Part shown: positions 45,231 through 55,482 of the stretch, in pieces
Numbering within the stretch: the first letter of the stretch is position 1
Layout of the letters: each line of letters opens with the position of its first letter
Source: CAZKBP01 sp964551015
GTDB lineage: Bacteria > Bacteroidota > Bacteroidia > Cytophagales > Microscillaceae
Reading direction: 5' to 3'
DNA: 64,000 bases
NCBI GenBank assembly: GCA_964551015.1
Contig: CAZKBP010000014.1
Coordinates: forward strand, 58,982 to 122,981
The notes under the pieces: generated by a model
Told to the model about the DNA's origin: nothing
Seen by the model: only the letters and a program-made list of their open reading frames with translations
The model's database searches: none
Program-made: the position numbers and the translations under genes

Positions 45231-46997
45231 TTATTCCACAGAAAAATCAAAGGGAAGCCGTGCTTGAATGCGATCTTGGCGCTTGATACGCTCTAACAAT
45301 TGATAGTAAGGGTAGAATTCGCCCAATTTCTCTTTGAAGATTTGTTCTGGGATTTTGACTTGGGTATTAAAGGAATCCAAGAGCTTGTCCACAAAGCTTT
45401 TTTGGGCAGGATAATAGCGCACACGGTAATCATCTTTCTCGAGCTCCGCTTCTTTGGCGGCAAGCTTGATGGCTGCTTCCAAGCCACCAAATTCGTCAAT
45501 CAGGCCATTTTGCTTGGCCTGCGCTCCACTCCAGACTCTTCCTGAAGCAATTTTTTTAATTTCTTCTTGGCTCATATTTCTTCCTTTGGCCGCTTTGGAA
45601 GTAAAATCCTCGTAGACTTGATTGATAGAGGACTGAATCATTTTTTGCTCTTCTTCGCTAAGTTCCCTTTCTAAAAGGATACTTCGAATATCAGGAAATT
45701 TGCCAGTGCTCACTCGGTCTGAGGTAATGCCAAGCTTTTCGGCATAAAGCCCTTGTACATTAAAGAGTACACCAAACACACCAATAGAGCCCGTGATGGT
45801 ATTGGGATGGGCCAAAATTTGATCACAGCCCATGGCGATGTAATACCCTCCTGAGGCAGCCACATCCGACATAGAAGCAATGACGGGTTTTTCTTGCTTT
45901 GCTAATTGAATTTCTCTCCACATCACATCCGAAGCCAAGGCACTACCGCCGGGCGAGTTAATCCTGAGCACAATGGCTTTTACGCGGTCGTCTTGGCGGG
46001 CTTTGCGGATTTCCTTGGCAATAGTTTCTGAGCCGATGACAGTTTCGTCGCCTGAGCCAGAATAAATTTCGCCCGCAGCCACAATCACCGCAATGCGATT
46101 ACGGGAAGTATTCGTTTTTCCAGAACTGGCTACTTTGCTGTATTCGGAGCGGTCAGTAAAACTGACGGATTGATCTTCTTTTAAATCTAATTTTGCTTTG
46201 ATCGCTTTTTCCACCTCTGGGTAGTAAGCCACATCCGTGACTAGTTTGTATTGGAGTGCATCTTCGGAGGTCTGCACCAAGGCGTTTTCTGAGATGTTCT
46301 TTAGTTGCTCAAATTTAATTTTTCGAGATTCGGCTACATTTTTTAAATAAAAATCATAGATAGAATTGAGGTAGGAGGTAAGCTGGGTACGGCTTTCCTC
46401 GCTCATATTTTCTCGGATGTATGGTTCTACGGCACTTTTGAAGTCCCCCACGCGGAATACGAGTGGTTTTACATCTAGTTTGTCTAGGGTGCCTTTATAA
46501 AATTGAATCTGAGCCGTGAGGCCATTGAGTTCCATCCCTCCGGCGGGATTAAGATAGATTTTGTCAGCCACAGAAGCTAAATAATAAGCACCCTCGCTGA
46601 ATATTTCTCCGTAAGCATAAATAAATTTGCCAGATTTTTTGAAATCAATCAGCGCGTTTCTGATTTCTTCCAAAGAGGCAAAGCCAGCTTGCGTAAAGCT
46701 CAGCTGCAACAAGATACCCTTGATATTGTCATCTTTTTGAGCCTTGTCGATGAGTTCTTTGATTTCTACCAAGCCAAGGCCGCCTACCGACGAGGTGAAA
46801 GGGGTGGCTACATCATCCAAAGGATTATCTATGCTACGCTCGAGTATGGGCTGATTTAATTGGAGGCGAAGCACAGACTTAGAGTCAATGGTAACGGTAT
46901 CGTCGGGGATAAAAAGAAAAATCAACCCTATTATTAGAAAAAAGGTCAGAACGATTCCGACCACCGTGGCTAGTACAAATTTTAGAAACTGGAGCAT
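45231..46997 (-). CDS. sppA: Signal peptide peptidase SppA, 67-kDa type
   Basis: Predicted membrane-bound serine-lysine protease degrading cleaved signal peptides. The 588-aa protein has an N-terminal membrane helix (LKFVLATVVGIVLTFFLIIG) and the tandem-domain layout of long SppA. The general-base Lys is in YYLASVADKIYLNPAG and the nucleophile Ser in SMSDVAASGGYYIAMGCDQI; the segment TGSIGVFGVLFN and the LINSPGG-like LRINSPGGSAL also match. Length agrees with E. coli SppA (about 618 aa). Expressed alone, between bioB and the divergent folK. Confidence 0.94.
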   Translation of the reverse strand: MLQFLKFVLATVVGIVLTFFLIIGLIFLFIPDDTVTIDSKSVLRLQLNQPILERSIDNPLDDVATPFTSSVGGLGLVEIKELIDKAQKDDNIKGILLQLSFTQAGFASLEEIRNALIDFKKSGKFIYAYGEIFSEGAYYLASVADKIYLNPAGGMELNGLTAQIQFYKGTLDKLDVKPLVFRVGDFKSAVEPYIRENMSEESRTQLTSYLNSIYDFYLKNVAESRKIKFEQLKNISENALVQTSEDALQYKLVTDVAYYPEVEKAIKAKLDLKEDQSVSFTDRSEYSKVASSGKTNTSRNRIAVIVAAGEIYSGSGDETVIGSETIAKEIRKARQDDRVKAIVLRINSPGGSALASDVMWREIQLAKQEKPVIASMSDVAASGGYYIAMGCDQILAHPNTITGSIGVFGVLFNVQGLYAEKLGITSDRVSTGKFPDIRSILLERELSEEEQKMIQSSINQVYEDFTSKAAKGRNMSQEEIKKIASGRVWSGAQAKQNGLIDEFGGLEAAIKLAAKEAELEKDDYRVRYYPAQKSFVDKLLDSFNTQVKIPEQIFKEKLGEFYPYYQLLERIKRQDRIQARLPFDFSVE

Positions 46998-47191
46998 GGA
47001 TTATGAAAATTTTTAACGGATTTATAACCAAGCAGGACAAAAAAACCGTTGTGATTCTAAGGTTTTTTTAATAGAATTATGAATTATTTCCAATAAAATA
47101 ACGCATTCTTTGTTCGAGTTTATAGCATTAGTCTCAAGATCGTCCGCAATATTACAAAATAATTTGTTTTAAATTTGTTAACAGAATATTG

Positions 47192-47686
47192 ATGCAAGAA
47201 GCTATTTATATTTTGCTGGGCAGCAACTTAGGAGAAAGACAAACCAACCTTGATTATGCCTCCGAGTTGTTGAGCCACTTCGTGGGAGATATAGTACAAC
47301 AATCTTCTGTGTATGAGACGATGCCTTGGGGAAAAGAGGAGCAACCTCCTTTTTATAATCAAATACTTTACCTGATGACCGATCTTACGCCGGAGCACTT
47401 AATGCTGACCGCCTTGCAAATTGAAGAAAAACTAGGCCGTGTCCGCAAGCAAAAATGGCAAGAACGCATCATAGATATAGATATTCTTTATTATGGAAAT
47501 CAGATCATAGACACGGCTCAGCTAAGCGTTCCCCATCCTGAAATCCAGAATCGCCGATTTACACTTGTGCCCTTGGTAGAAATTGCCCCCAACTTTACGC
47601 ATCCCATCTTGAAAAAGACAAGTTTAGAACTACTCGAGCTTTGTCCTGACCCCTTAGAAGTAAAGCGGGTCATTAATCAAGACTAG
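47192..47686 (+). CDS. folK: 2-amino-4-hydroxy-6-hydroxymethyldihydropteridine pyrophosphokinase
   Basis: Predicted folate-pathway kinase transferring pyrophosphate from ATP to hydroxymethyldihydropterin. The 164-aa protein has the diagnostic LLGSNLGERQTNL, VYETMPWGKEEQPPFYNQI, and the metal motif RIIDIDILYYGNQ, with PHPEIQNRRFTLVPLVEIAP at the end. ATG 47192 is preferred over the TTG at 47189. Transcribed alone, divergent from sppA. Confidence 0.95.
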   Translation: MQEAIYILLGSNLGERQTNLDYASELLSHFVGDIVQQSSVYETMPWGKEEQPPFYNQILYLMTDLTPEHLMLTALQIEEKLGRVRKQKWQERIIDIDILYYGNQIIDTAQLSVPHPEIQNRRFTLVPLVEIAPNFTHPILKKTSLELLELCPDPLEVKRVINQD

Positions 47687-47776
47687 ATTAAGGTGAGTTG
47701 CTTATGGATGGTGAGCAAGCATTTTTGAATGGTCGTCAAGCCATAACTCCTTATGCATAAACAACTAACCTAGCAT

Positions 47777-48652
47777 TTACAGCGCAGAGGTTTCTGCCTT
47801 TCTATCAATTTTTTTGACAAGTCCTTGTAGTACTTTACCAGGGCCTACCTCGATGAAAGAAGTGGCCTGATCTTCTAGCATTTTTTGTACACTCTGTGTC
47901 CAACGAACGGCTCCGGTGAGCTGAGCGTTCAGATTTTGCTGAATTTGATCTACATCGGTAGCAGGAAGCGCGTTGACATTTTGATAAACGGGCGCTGTGG
48001 GCTGATGAAAGGTCGTTTGCGCAATGGCTTCTGCTAACTCCGCACGGGCTGGCTCCATGAGGGGAGAGTGAAAGGCACCACCCACAGGCAAAGCAATGAC
48101 CCGCTTTGCTCCTGCCTCTTTGAGTTGCGCCATCGCCTTTTCTACCCCAGCAATACTGCCCGAGATAACTAACTGCCCGGGGCAATTATAGTTGGCTGGA
48201 ACCACAATCTCGTCAATTTCAGCGCAAACTTTTTCGACGACTTCATCTTCCAGACCCAAAACAGCGGCCATGGTAGAAGGCTCTGCTTCACAGGCTTTTT
48301 GCATGGCTTCGGCTCTTTTGGCTACTAAGGTCAGTCCATCCTCGAAGGACAAGCATTGATTAGCCACTAAGGCAGAAAACTCGCCCAGAGAGTGCCCCGC
48401 TACCATGTCGGGCTGAAATTCATCGGCGGTCATGGCCGTAATTACGGAATGCAAAAAGATAGCCGGTTGAGTTACTTGGGTTTGCTTAAGATCTTCATCT
48501 GTACCTGCAAACATCAAGTCGGTGATTCTGAAGCCTAAAATTTCGTTGGCTTGCTCAAAAAGCTCCTTGGCTTTGGCTAAGGATTCGTACAGTTCTTTGC
48601 CCATGCCCACAAATTGAGCCCCCTGTCCTGGAAATATATATGCTTTTTTCAT
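47777..48652 (-). CDS. fabD: Malonyl-CoA:ACP transacylase
   Basis: Predicted cytoplasmic acyltransferase loading malonate on acyl carrier protein for fatty-acid synthesis. The 291-aa protein has FPGQGAQFVGMG, the nucleophile elbow VAGHSLGEFSAL, and the catalytic His in GGAFHSPLMEPAR, plus FIEVGPGKVLQGL: all FabD hallmarks. Other fab genes are not adjacent. A 292-bp gap holding a dispersed repeat separates it from the TamB-like gene upstream. Confidence 0.95.
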   Translation of the reverse strand: MKKAYIFPGQGAQFVGMGKELYESLAKAKELFEQANEILGFRITDLMFAGTDEDLKQTQVTQPAIFLHSVITAMTADEFQPDMVAGHSLGEFSALVANQCLSFEDGLTLVAKRAEAMQKACEAEPSTMAAVLGLEDEVVEKVCAEIDEIVVPANYNCPGQLVISGSIAGVEKAMAQLKEAGAKRVIALPVGGAFHSPLMEPARAELAEAIAQTTFHQPTAPVYQNVNALPATDVDQIQQNLNAQLTGAVRWTQSVQKMLEDQATSFIEVGPGKVLQGLVKKIDRKAETSAL

Positions 48653-48717
48653 AGGTGCTAATAGAGTGAATGATATCGTTCAAATTTTTTACAAAATTAA
48701 TGGATAAAAGGGAGATA

Positions 48718-48854
48718 ATACCAATCCATCCTTCGGATGCTTACACGCTAGTCCACAGTCCACAGTCCACAGTCGACGGTCCACGGCATCTGGAATACCC
48801 TGGAACCCCTCTGTGTCTCCGTGTCTCTGTGTTTGAATAAGCCATTTAGATGTA
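48718..48854 (+). repeat. Dispersed intergenic repeat, copy 1
   Basis: Runs from ATACCAATCC to TTAGATGTA. The core at 48790-48854, including CCCCTCTGTGTCTC, GTGTCTCTGTGTTTG and AATAAGCC, matches the reverse complement of 59487-59553 with a few changes, and the outer ATACCA(A/G)TCC end is shared too. Inside this copy, five 7-bp units of the form GTCCACA stand in tandem at 48751-48785, absent from the other copy. Noncoding and mobile-looking, but no transposase is present. Confidence 0.7.
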
Positions 48855-48944
48855 TGTACGGTGAATAGGGATAATGCAAGAGAAAGGCCGACTCTGGTAA
48901 GCTGAGTTTCTTACTTAGTTTCTCGGCTAAGGATTAGTTTAGGA

Positions 48945-51900
48945 TTATTTCTCCCTTTCAAAAATGGATCGGGAGGAAGTGGAAGGACTGATTTGAGACT
49001 TACCCTGCCAATTGTCATCATAGCGATGAGGTAAGGGAAACATTAGGGCTGGATCAGATACTTTGGAGTTAGGCACGGGGGCTTCTTTGGCAGGCGTGTT
49101 GGCGTTCTGAGTGTCTGAGGTATTGTTCAGGTATTGTGGAGGAATCGGGTCATTATCTTCGTCTCCTTCTAGGTATTGCCTTTGCAAATCTTCCTCGTCG
49201 TAATTTGGATTAACTAGAGAATCTTGAGCAATCGGAGTAGCGTTGGAAGAAGACGTGTTGGGTATTGCACCAGGCTCCAATTCATCGTAGCGGTGCTTGA
49301 GGCGGATTTGGTTCTCCTTGGGCAGCAATACCTCGTAGTTGCCATTTTGGTTTAAAGAATCTAATATATTTTCAGAGCGAGCGATAACGTTGGGTTCAGC
49401 TTCGGCTGAATTTTGATTTTGTTGTATTTGCTCGATTTCTTTCTGCTCTTTCTTTTTATTCGTTTTGAAAATTTCTTTGAAATTGTTGAAACTGGCCGTG
49501 TGCAATAAACTAATCCCCGCCGTCGTGGTAGAACTGTTCAAATTGACGCTGTTGACTACGTTCTGGTTGGTGCGATTGTACATTTTGATTCGGTATTTAC
49601 CACCTGGACTCAGGAGGTACTCCACCGTCCAATCGCCAATGACACTGGCAAAGTCGGCTCGGTTTTGCGTATTGGTAAAGCCGCCATCTCTGGAGATGCG
49701 CAAGCGTCCATCCAATAAGCTGTAAGACACTCTCAACTGAAAAGTATTGATGTCATTGGCATCCACATCGAAGCTCAGCTCCAGATTCTCATCTACCTGT
49801 GAAATCCAGTTGCTAAACTGGTTAGAAAGCAACTCACTCAGACTGCTTCCGGCGGCACCTCCTACCCCTTGGAAAGAATTGGGTGGAGAGAGGCGATTGA
49901 GAATTAACAAACTAAATACTTGTCGGTTTCGCTCCTGCTCATCCGTTCGGATTTGATTGTCTAGCTGGAATACAGCCGTTCTGAGTAGATTATTGGGCGT
50001 TTTCTTGGCCTCTTCTAGGTCTAGGTTGAGATTGATTTCAGGCGCGAGGAAATTGCCTTCCAACTCCAACACTGCCGATACGGGGTAAGGGCGGCGATAT
50101 TCAGGATTATCCAAGTCTGACTCTGATTCGGAAGTTACTAAGGGTTGGAGAGAAACATAGCGATTGTAAATCGCGTCGATATCCATCTGGCTATCATAAA
50201 CATCCCCGTTGAAGGTTATTCTTCCTCCGGGCTGGATGACAAACCCTTTATTGACCAAATTAGCAAACGTAAAATTGTATCTTCCTTTCTCAATAACATA
50301 GTAGCCAAAGATATTAAAATCTCCTTCTGTATCAATCAAAATATCTACATTACCCTGACCACTCCCTCGGATGATATCGCCTGCCTTCTGGTCAAAAATA
50401 ATCTCAAATTCAGCCTCGGGAGTTACATCCAAATTCAGGTCTAGCTTGAGGCCACCTAAATCTATTTTACCAATCAAGGTACTGTCAATATTCAGGCTAT
50501 CTGCTCTCAGGAATTGAATATAATCTTTCTGTGATACTTCATCGTAGCCATCGAGTGGGAGATAGATTTTTGTGCCTTTTTTGCTGAGCGCGTTAACCTT
50601 CATATCCAATTGATTGAGAAAGCCTTGAATCATTACATCACCAGTGGCATAGGCTTGGCCATAAAAAATGCTATTGTCCTCCAATTGTGTATTCAAAACC
50701 TGAAAATCATAGAAATTAGAACGAAGGTCTAGGTAAAAATCGCTAAAAGCATCGTGATAAAAAGTGGCATTCAGGGTTGCGGGGTTATTTCTTTCGTCAA
50801 ATACGAGTGCTCCGGTGGTACTAATTTGGCTAGGTTGGACGGAGATATCCCCCTCGATATCATAGGTCGTGTTGAGGTAATTGAGCCTAAGTTGCCCATT
50901 TTTCAGCTCCAGCTCTCCTCTGGCAATAGGATTCTCCAGCGTGCCGTTGATGCGTAGTAAGCCATCGAGGGTTCCTCTCAGATTAGAAACGATCTCTTGG
51001 GCAAAAGGCTCTACAATTTCTAAATCCGTGCGCGAAAATTCAGCTTTGAGATTCAGGGGGCTTTTCTCATCTTTCGGGGCATAAAAACCTCCTAGCTGTA
51101 AGATGTAGCGGTTCCGACGATACACACTCAGGTCTAAATTCAAGCGTTGGGTTTCGTTATTCCATTGCGCCTGTCCATCCAAATCTCCAATTAGTACTTT
51201 ATCGATCAGTAGATTTTCTAGGCCAAGATTACCTTCTATGAGCGGGTTTTGGTAAAGTTGCTCTAGCTTGATAGAAGAATTCAGCACCCCTCTTATGTCT
51301 CTTCCCAGGAAAGAAGCAAAGGGTAAAATTTCAAGATCTTTGATATCAATGGTCAAAGGTTCGGGGATGGTATCCGAGATATAGCCATTGACCGAGATCA
51401 GCGAGTTGGGGGATTGATCGCTAGAGAAGCGCAAACGATCAAATGCGATTCCTAGCTTCGTCAAAACGATGCGATTGTCTTCGGAAATCTTCCAATTTTC
51501 ATTCAGAAATTGAAAGCCAGACGGTTTGAAGGTGACCAGCGTAGTGTCTTGAGAAAATTGTACAGTACCCAAGAGATCAGCATGATTATCATTTCCAGCT
51601 TGCTCTACTTTGAAAGCAAAGTTGATTAGATTTTCTCCCCAAAAAGCATCCAGACTGAGGTTTTCAAATTGGGTATTTTGAAGATTTTGTCGGCCTGATT
51701 GTACCACGCCTTCTGCCAAGATGGTGCTTTTCGTGAGAATTTTGGTGGTATTCAGGTCTATCTTGATATCATAGAATTCTTGCCCATCATAAAATACAGA
51801 ATCGATATTATTCTGGCTATAAAGCGTAAAAATCACGGCTTTGTCATAAGCAAATTTACCTGTCAGCACGGCATCTTTGGAAACATAAAGCTCTCTGGTG

Positions 51901-54029
51901 TCTTCATCTGGTTGGAAAAGGGAGAGCACAGGGTTGATATTCTTGAAGTCTACGAAAAAGTTCACCTGATAGCTATCCAGCATTTGGTCTTTCAGCCGGG
52001 CTCGTTTGGCATCATAATAATCTTCTAGCTCGGATTGTGTATTCTGGAAAGTCATGATATATTCCTGTACCAACTCTCCCAAATCTCGGCCCACTCGCGA
52101 GAACACGAAATTACCATCGGCTCGAAAATCCAAAAACTCGGAAGTAAACTCAAAGAAACGCCCCCCTTCTTGTGTTCTGAATGAAAGTAAATCTGCTGAT
52201 TTGACATTTAAGCCCTTTTCTTTGTAGATAAAAGACGCCTGTGTGAGTTCGGCCTCACCCGTCAGGCTATCCAAAGTGAGGCCGTGGGTATCTAAGTCAA
52301 GTAGCCCCTCGATGATAATCTCATCATCCGCTAGGTTCAAATCTCGCAGACTTACTCTCACGATTTCGGTTTGGAGATCAAAGCGTCCAGCGGGCAAATC
52401 AGGACGTTCAGGGTCTTTGTTAAAATCTACGATCCCATTGACATTGAGATTAAAATTGGGATCATTAGCAAGGAGTTCTCCTTCAAAGCGGAGTCTGCTG
52501 AGCTCGCCATCCACTCGAATATCTTGATAATTATAATTCTTAAAGCCCAGTTTTTGGATATGCGCATCTATGACCAGTTGTGCCTCGGAGGGCTCAAAAC
52601 CGTTTCCTTCTACCTCTCCGTCCATGTCTACCGTTTGTAACATGGGCAAATTGAGCAACCTACCCAAATCTAGACCTTGAGTCGCCAAAGTGCCTTTGTA
52701 GTAAGATTTTGAGCGGTCTTCTTTGAGTTTTAAGTTAATATCTGACTGGAAATTGCCGATGCTGGTACGAAAATTCCCATCCGCTACGAAGTCATTTGGA
52801 AAGCCAGTAAAAGAAGCCTGAAAATTAAGTGCCCCCAGTCTTTGAAATACCTCGTAAATATCATCTTGGGGAATATAATGGCGGAGATCCTGAGCCGTGA
52901 TGTAAGAAGGACGGAAGTCCAACTGCACGAAGGTATTGTTGAAATCAGGTAAACCCGAAAACTCAATCTCTCCTTGGATTTGACTGACTTGCCCGAAATG
53001 TAAGTCCAGGTCTTTTACATTAAAATTGCTCACTTTGCCCCGAAAAGTACCCGAAATGAGCCAAGTATCGTGGAAAGAACCCACGGCTGGCGCAAAAAAA
53101 GCCAAATCATCCGTATCTATAATCGTACTGTCCAAGTGGGCGATGATATTAACTTCATCTACAAACTCTCCCAAATCCTGAGTATCAGTGTAATGAAAGA
53201 AAAGATTATCGCGAATAATAGAATTCTGCGCTCTGCAAAGCAAGCCCTCGAAGCCCATGCCTTTATTGGTCATCCTAAAAAAAGTAGTCAAACTATCTAT
53301 GCGGAAATTTACATTCGGCTCATAACCTCTAAGCCGATAAATTTGACTCTCGATAGAATCTCCAGCGATAGAAAAATCTTCCAACTCGGCGTTTAGCTCG
53401 TCAATGCCAAAATGTGTGAAGTCAATTCCTTCCCCATAAACAGCCTCCTGTCGATCGTCGTTGTAGCCAAAATAAGAATTAATAATTTCCGCCTTATGGA
53501 TGCCAAATCGGGTAGGCGGTGCGTCTGGGTTTCTGACCTCAGGTGCAGTCAAAGAATCAATGCGATAAATAAAGTCATCAATATTTAACAATTCTGTCTC
53601 TTGGTCAATAATTAAATTAACCGTGGCGTGATCTAAAATAACCTCATCTAAAAAAATATCTCCATTTTGGAGCAACTGCTGGTAAGTAAAATCCACCTCT
53701 AAATTGCGAGCAAAAACCATTTGCTCATCTTGCAGATCGCGAATACTCAAATTTTCAAAATAAGCCCGACTATTCCAGAGATCAATGTAAGCAGAGGAGA
53801 TTTCCGTGCGATATTCCAGTTTTTGGCTGATAAACTGAAAAGCTTGTTTGATCAGGTAAGTTTGGAAGGTAGAAGACTGTAAAAGAATCACCAGAGCGAG
53901 AGCCAGCACCAACACTAAACTCAAAACCAAGGTAAGCAGACGACCGAGCCAACGTAATGGAAGCTTCCACCACGGCTTTCTCCTGTTTTCAGAAGAAGGA
54001 GAAACCTGATTTGTTGGCGTGTCGGACAT
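48945..54029 (-). CDS. TamB-like translocation and assembly module protein (DUF490)
   Basis: A 1694-aa protein anchored by one N-terminal membrane helix (about 28-50, LLTLVLSLVLVLALALVILL), preceded by a short cytoplasmic part, and followed by a very long beta-rich region with repeating amphipathic strands (LDGLLRINGTLENPIARGEL, GQLRLNYLNTTYDIEGDISV) as in AsmA/TamB bridge proteins, which carry lipids or assist outer-membrane protein assembly. The final ~350 residues match the DUF490 domain (GRYNFTFANLVNKGFVIQPG), then end in a disordered, Pro/Asn/Gln-rich tail of ~150 residues that is not usual in E. coli TamB. A BamA-like TamA gene is not adjacent. Confidence 0.88.
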   Translation of the reverse strand: MSDTPTNQVSPSSENRRKPWWKLPLRWLGRLLTLVLSLVLVLALALVILLQSSTFQTYLIKQAFQFISQKLEYRTEISSAYIDLWNSRAYFENLSIRDLQDEQMVFARNLEVDFTYQQLLQNGDIFLDEVILDHATVNLIIDQETELLNIDDFIYRIDSLTAPEVRNPDAPPTRFGIHKAEIINSYFGYNDDRQEAVYGEGIDFTHFGIDELNAELEDFSIAGDSIESQIYRLRGYEPNVNFRIDSLTTFFRMTNKGMGFEGLLCRAQNSIIRDNLFFHYTDTQDLGEFVDEVNIIAHLDSTIIDTDDLAFFAPAVGSFHDTWLISGTFRGKVSNFNVKDLDLHFGQVSQIQGEIEFSGLPDFNNTFVQLDFRPSYITAQDLRHYIPQDDIYEVFQRLGALNFQASFTGFPNDFVADGNFRTSIGNFQSDINLKLKEDRSKSYYKGTLATQGLDLGRLLNLPMLQTVDMDGEVEGNGFEPSEAQLVIDAHIQKLGFKNYNYQDIRVDGELSRLRFEGELLANDPNFNLNVNGIVDFNKDPERPDLPAGRFDLQTEIVRVSLRDLNLADDEIIIEGLLDLDTHGLTLDSLTGEAELTQASFIYKEKGLNVKSADLLSFRTQEGGRFFEFTSEFLDFRADGNFVFSRVGRDLGELVQEYIMTFQNTQSELEDYYDAKRARLKDQMLDSYQVNFFVDFKNINPVLSLFQPDEDTRELYVSKDAVLTGKFAYDKAVIFTLYSQNNIDSVFYDGQEFYDIKIDLNTTKILTKSTILAEGVVQSGRQNLQNTQFENLSLDAFWGENLINFAFKVEQAGNDNHADLLGTVQFSQDTTLVTFKPSGFQFLNENWKISEDNRIVLTKLGIAFDRLRFSSDQSPNSLISVNGYISDTIPEPLTIDIKDLEILPFASFLGRDIRGVLNSSIKLEQLYQNPLIEGNLGLENLLIDKVLIGDLDGQAQWNNETQRLNLDLSVYRRNRYILQLGGFYAPKDEKSPLNLKAEFSRTDLEIVEPFAQEIVSNLRGTLDGLLRINGTLENPIARGELELKNGQLRLNYLNTTYDIEGDISVQPSQISTTGALVFDERNNPATLNATFYHDAFSDFYLDLRSNFYDFQVLNTQLEDNSIFYGQAYATGDVMIQGFLNQLDMKVNALSKKGTKIYLPLDGYDEVSQKDYIQFLRADSLNIDSTLIGKIDLGGLKLDLNLDVTPEAEFEIIFDQKAGDIIRGSGQGNVDILIDTEGDFNIFGYYVIEKGRYNFTFANLVNKGFVIQPGGRITFNGDVYDSQMDIDAIYNRYVSLQPLVTSESESDLDNPEYRRPYPVSAVLELEGNFLAPEINLNLDLEEAKKTPNNLLRTAVFQLDNQIRTDEQERNRQVFSLLILNRLSPPNSFQGVGGAAGSSLSELLSNQFSNWISQVDENLELSFDVDANDINTFQLRVSYSLLDGRLRISRDGGFTNTQNRADFASVIGDWTVEYLLSPGGKYRIKMYNRTNQNVVNSVNLNSSTTTAGISLLHTASFNNFKEIFKTNKKKEQKEIEQIQQNQNSAEAEPNVIARSENILDSLNQNGNYEVLLPKENQIRLKHRYDELEPGAIPNTSSSNATPIAQDSLVNPNYDEEDLQRQYLEGDEDNDPIPPQYLNNTSDTQNANTPAKEAPVPNSKVSDPALMFPLPHRYDDNWQGKSQISPSTSSRSIFEREK

Positions 54030-54315
54030 ATAATTAAACTAATTACCGAATGGTGTTCGGTTTCTACCTTTTTAAGTGAAAAGCGAAGAAAAAGTGTTTC
54101 CCCTTTATTAAATTCGTAAAAGCTCGGGTAAAGTTAATACGATTTGCTCAGAAAAATAATTCCTGAGGATTTTCTACCTCAAAGCAATATAACCTCGCTC
54201 TTATTTCCTCATAAGACCAGGTTCAAAACGAATGCCTATCTTGATGAGGTAAGGCGTCTTTGCAAGAAATCGTTTATTTTTGAAAAACAAGTATTATTCA
54301 TTTAAGTTTAGCCCT

Positions 54316-55341
54316 ATGCCTCTGGAAATTCGTGATGCTGAGGTGGTCTTGCTGGCCATCGAGTCTTCTTGTGATGAAACCTCCGCCGCTGTTCTCAAAA
54401 ACGGACAAATTGCTTCTAATATTATCGCCAACCAATCCGTACACGAGCAGTACGGTGGCGTTGTACCAGAATTAGCCTCTCGAGAACACCAAAAAAATAT
54501 TCTTCCCGTGGTGCATCAAGCCTTAGATGAGGCAGGCATTAGCAAGCAAGATTTGCAAGCAATTGCTTTCACGCGGGGGCCGGGGCTGTTGGGTTCTTTG
54601 CTGGTAGGTTCTTCTTTTGCCAAAGCCATGGCTCTGGGTTTAGACCTGCCACTGATTGAGATACAGCATATGCAAGCCCACGTTCTGGCGCATTTTATAG
54701 AAGACCCCAAACCCAGCTTTCCCTTTCTCTGTCTGACCGTGAGTGGAGGGCATACGCAAATTGTCTTGGTAAAAGATTACGTAGAGATGGAAATTATTGG
54801 CGAAACCAAGGACGATGCCGTGGGTGAAGCTTTTGACAAGAGTGCCAAGATGCTGGGCTTGCCTTACCCCGGAGGGCCACTCATTGACCGACACGCTCAG
54901 GCGGGAAACCCCAAGGCTTTTCGCTTTCCCCTGACGGATATGCCAAATTTAGATTACTCTTTTAGTGGAATCAAAACTGCCGTTCTTTATTTCCTCAGAG
55001 ATCAGACGCAGGAAAATCCAAATTTTGTGGAAGAAAACTTAGCCGATCTTTGTGCTAGTATTCAAGCGCATTTGGTAGAAATGCTTTTTGTCAAATTAAT
55101 CAAGGCTAGCCAAGAAACGGACATCCGAGAAATTGCCATCGCGGGTGGCGTTTCGGCCAACTCTGCCCTGAGAAAACGATTGCTGAGTGAAGGAGCACAG
55201 CGAGATTGGCACACTTACATCCCTGCTTTTGAATACTGTACCGACAATGCCGCCATGATTGCCATGGCCGCTTATTACAAATATCAAGCAGGTGATTTTA
55301 CCGATCAATTGGCCAGCCCTTTGCCCAGAATGCCGTTTTAA
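54316..55341 (+). CDS. tsaD: tRNA N6-adenosine threonylcarbamoyltransferase
   Basis: Predicted metal-dependent transferase completing t6A on tRNAs reading ANN codons. The 341-aa protein shows LAIESSCDETSAAVL, VVPELASREHQ, the metal-binding HMQAH motif (in IEIQHMQAHVLAHF), FLCLTVSGGHTQIVLV, KMLGLPYPGGP, IAIAGGVSANSALRK and CTDNAAMIAMA. ATG 54316 is chosen since homologues start just before VVLLAIESSCDETS; a TTG at 54280 would add 12 residues. Divergent from the TamB-like gene across 286 bp. Confidence 0.96.
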   Translation: MPLEIRDAEVVLLAIESSCDETSAAVLKNGQIASNIIANQSVHEQYGGVVPELASREHQKNILPVVHQALDEAGISKQDLQAIAFTRGPGLLGSLLVGSSFAKAMALGLDLPLIEIQHMQAHVLAHFIEDPKPSFPFLCLTVSGGHTQIVLVKDYVEMEIIGETKDDAVGEAFDKSAKMLGLPYPGGPLIDRHAQAGNPKAFRFPLTDMPNLDYSFSGIKTAVLYFLRDQTQENPNFVEENLADLCASIQAHLVEMLFVKLIKASQETDIREIAIAGGVSANSALRKRLLSEGAQRDWHTYIPAFEYCTDNAAMIAMAAYYKYQAGDFTDQLASPLPRMPF

Positions 55342-55482
55342 ATAAATTGTTGAATTGTTTTTTATGTATCAAAAAAAAATCCTAACAAGACCCTTTCAGC
55401 GTAACAGAGGGTATGAGCAGGTAAATGCCGATGACTTTAACTGCCAGCCATACAGCAACTTAACCATGCAATCACCGAATCT

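Noticed and set aside
47170..47177. TAAATTTG as a Bacteroidota -7 promoter box for folK
   Set aside because: It lies only 14 bp from the start codon and lacks a suitably spaced -33 element.
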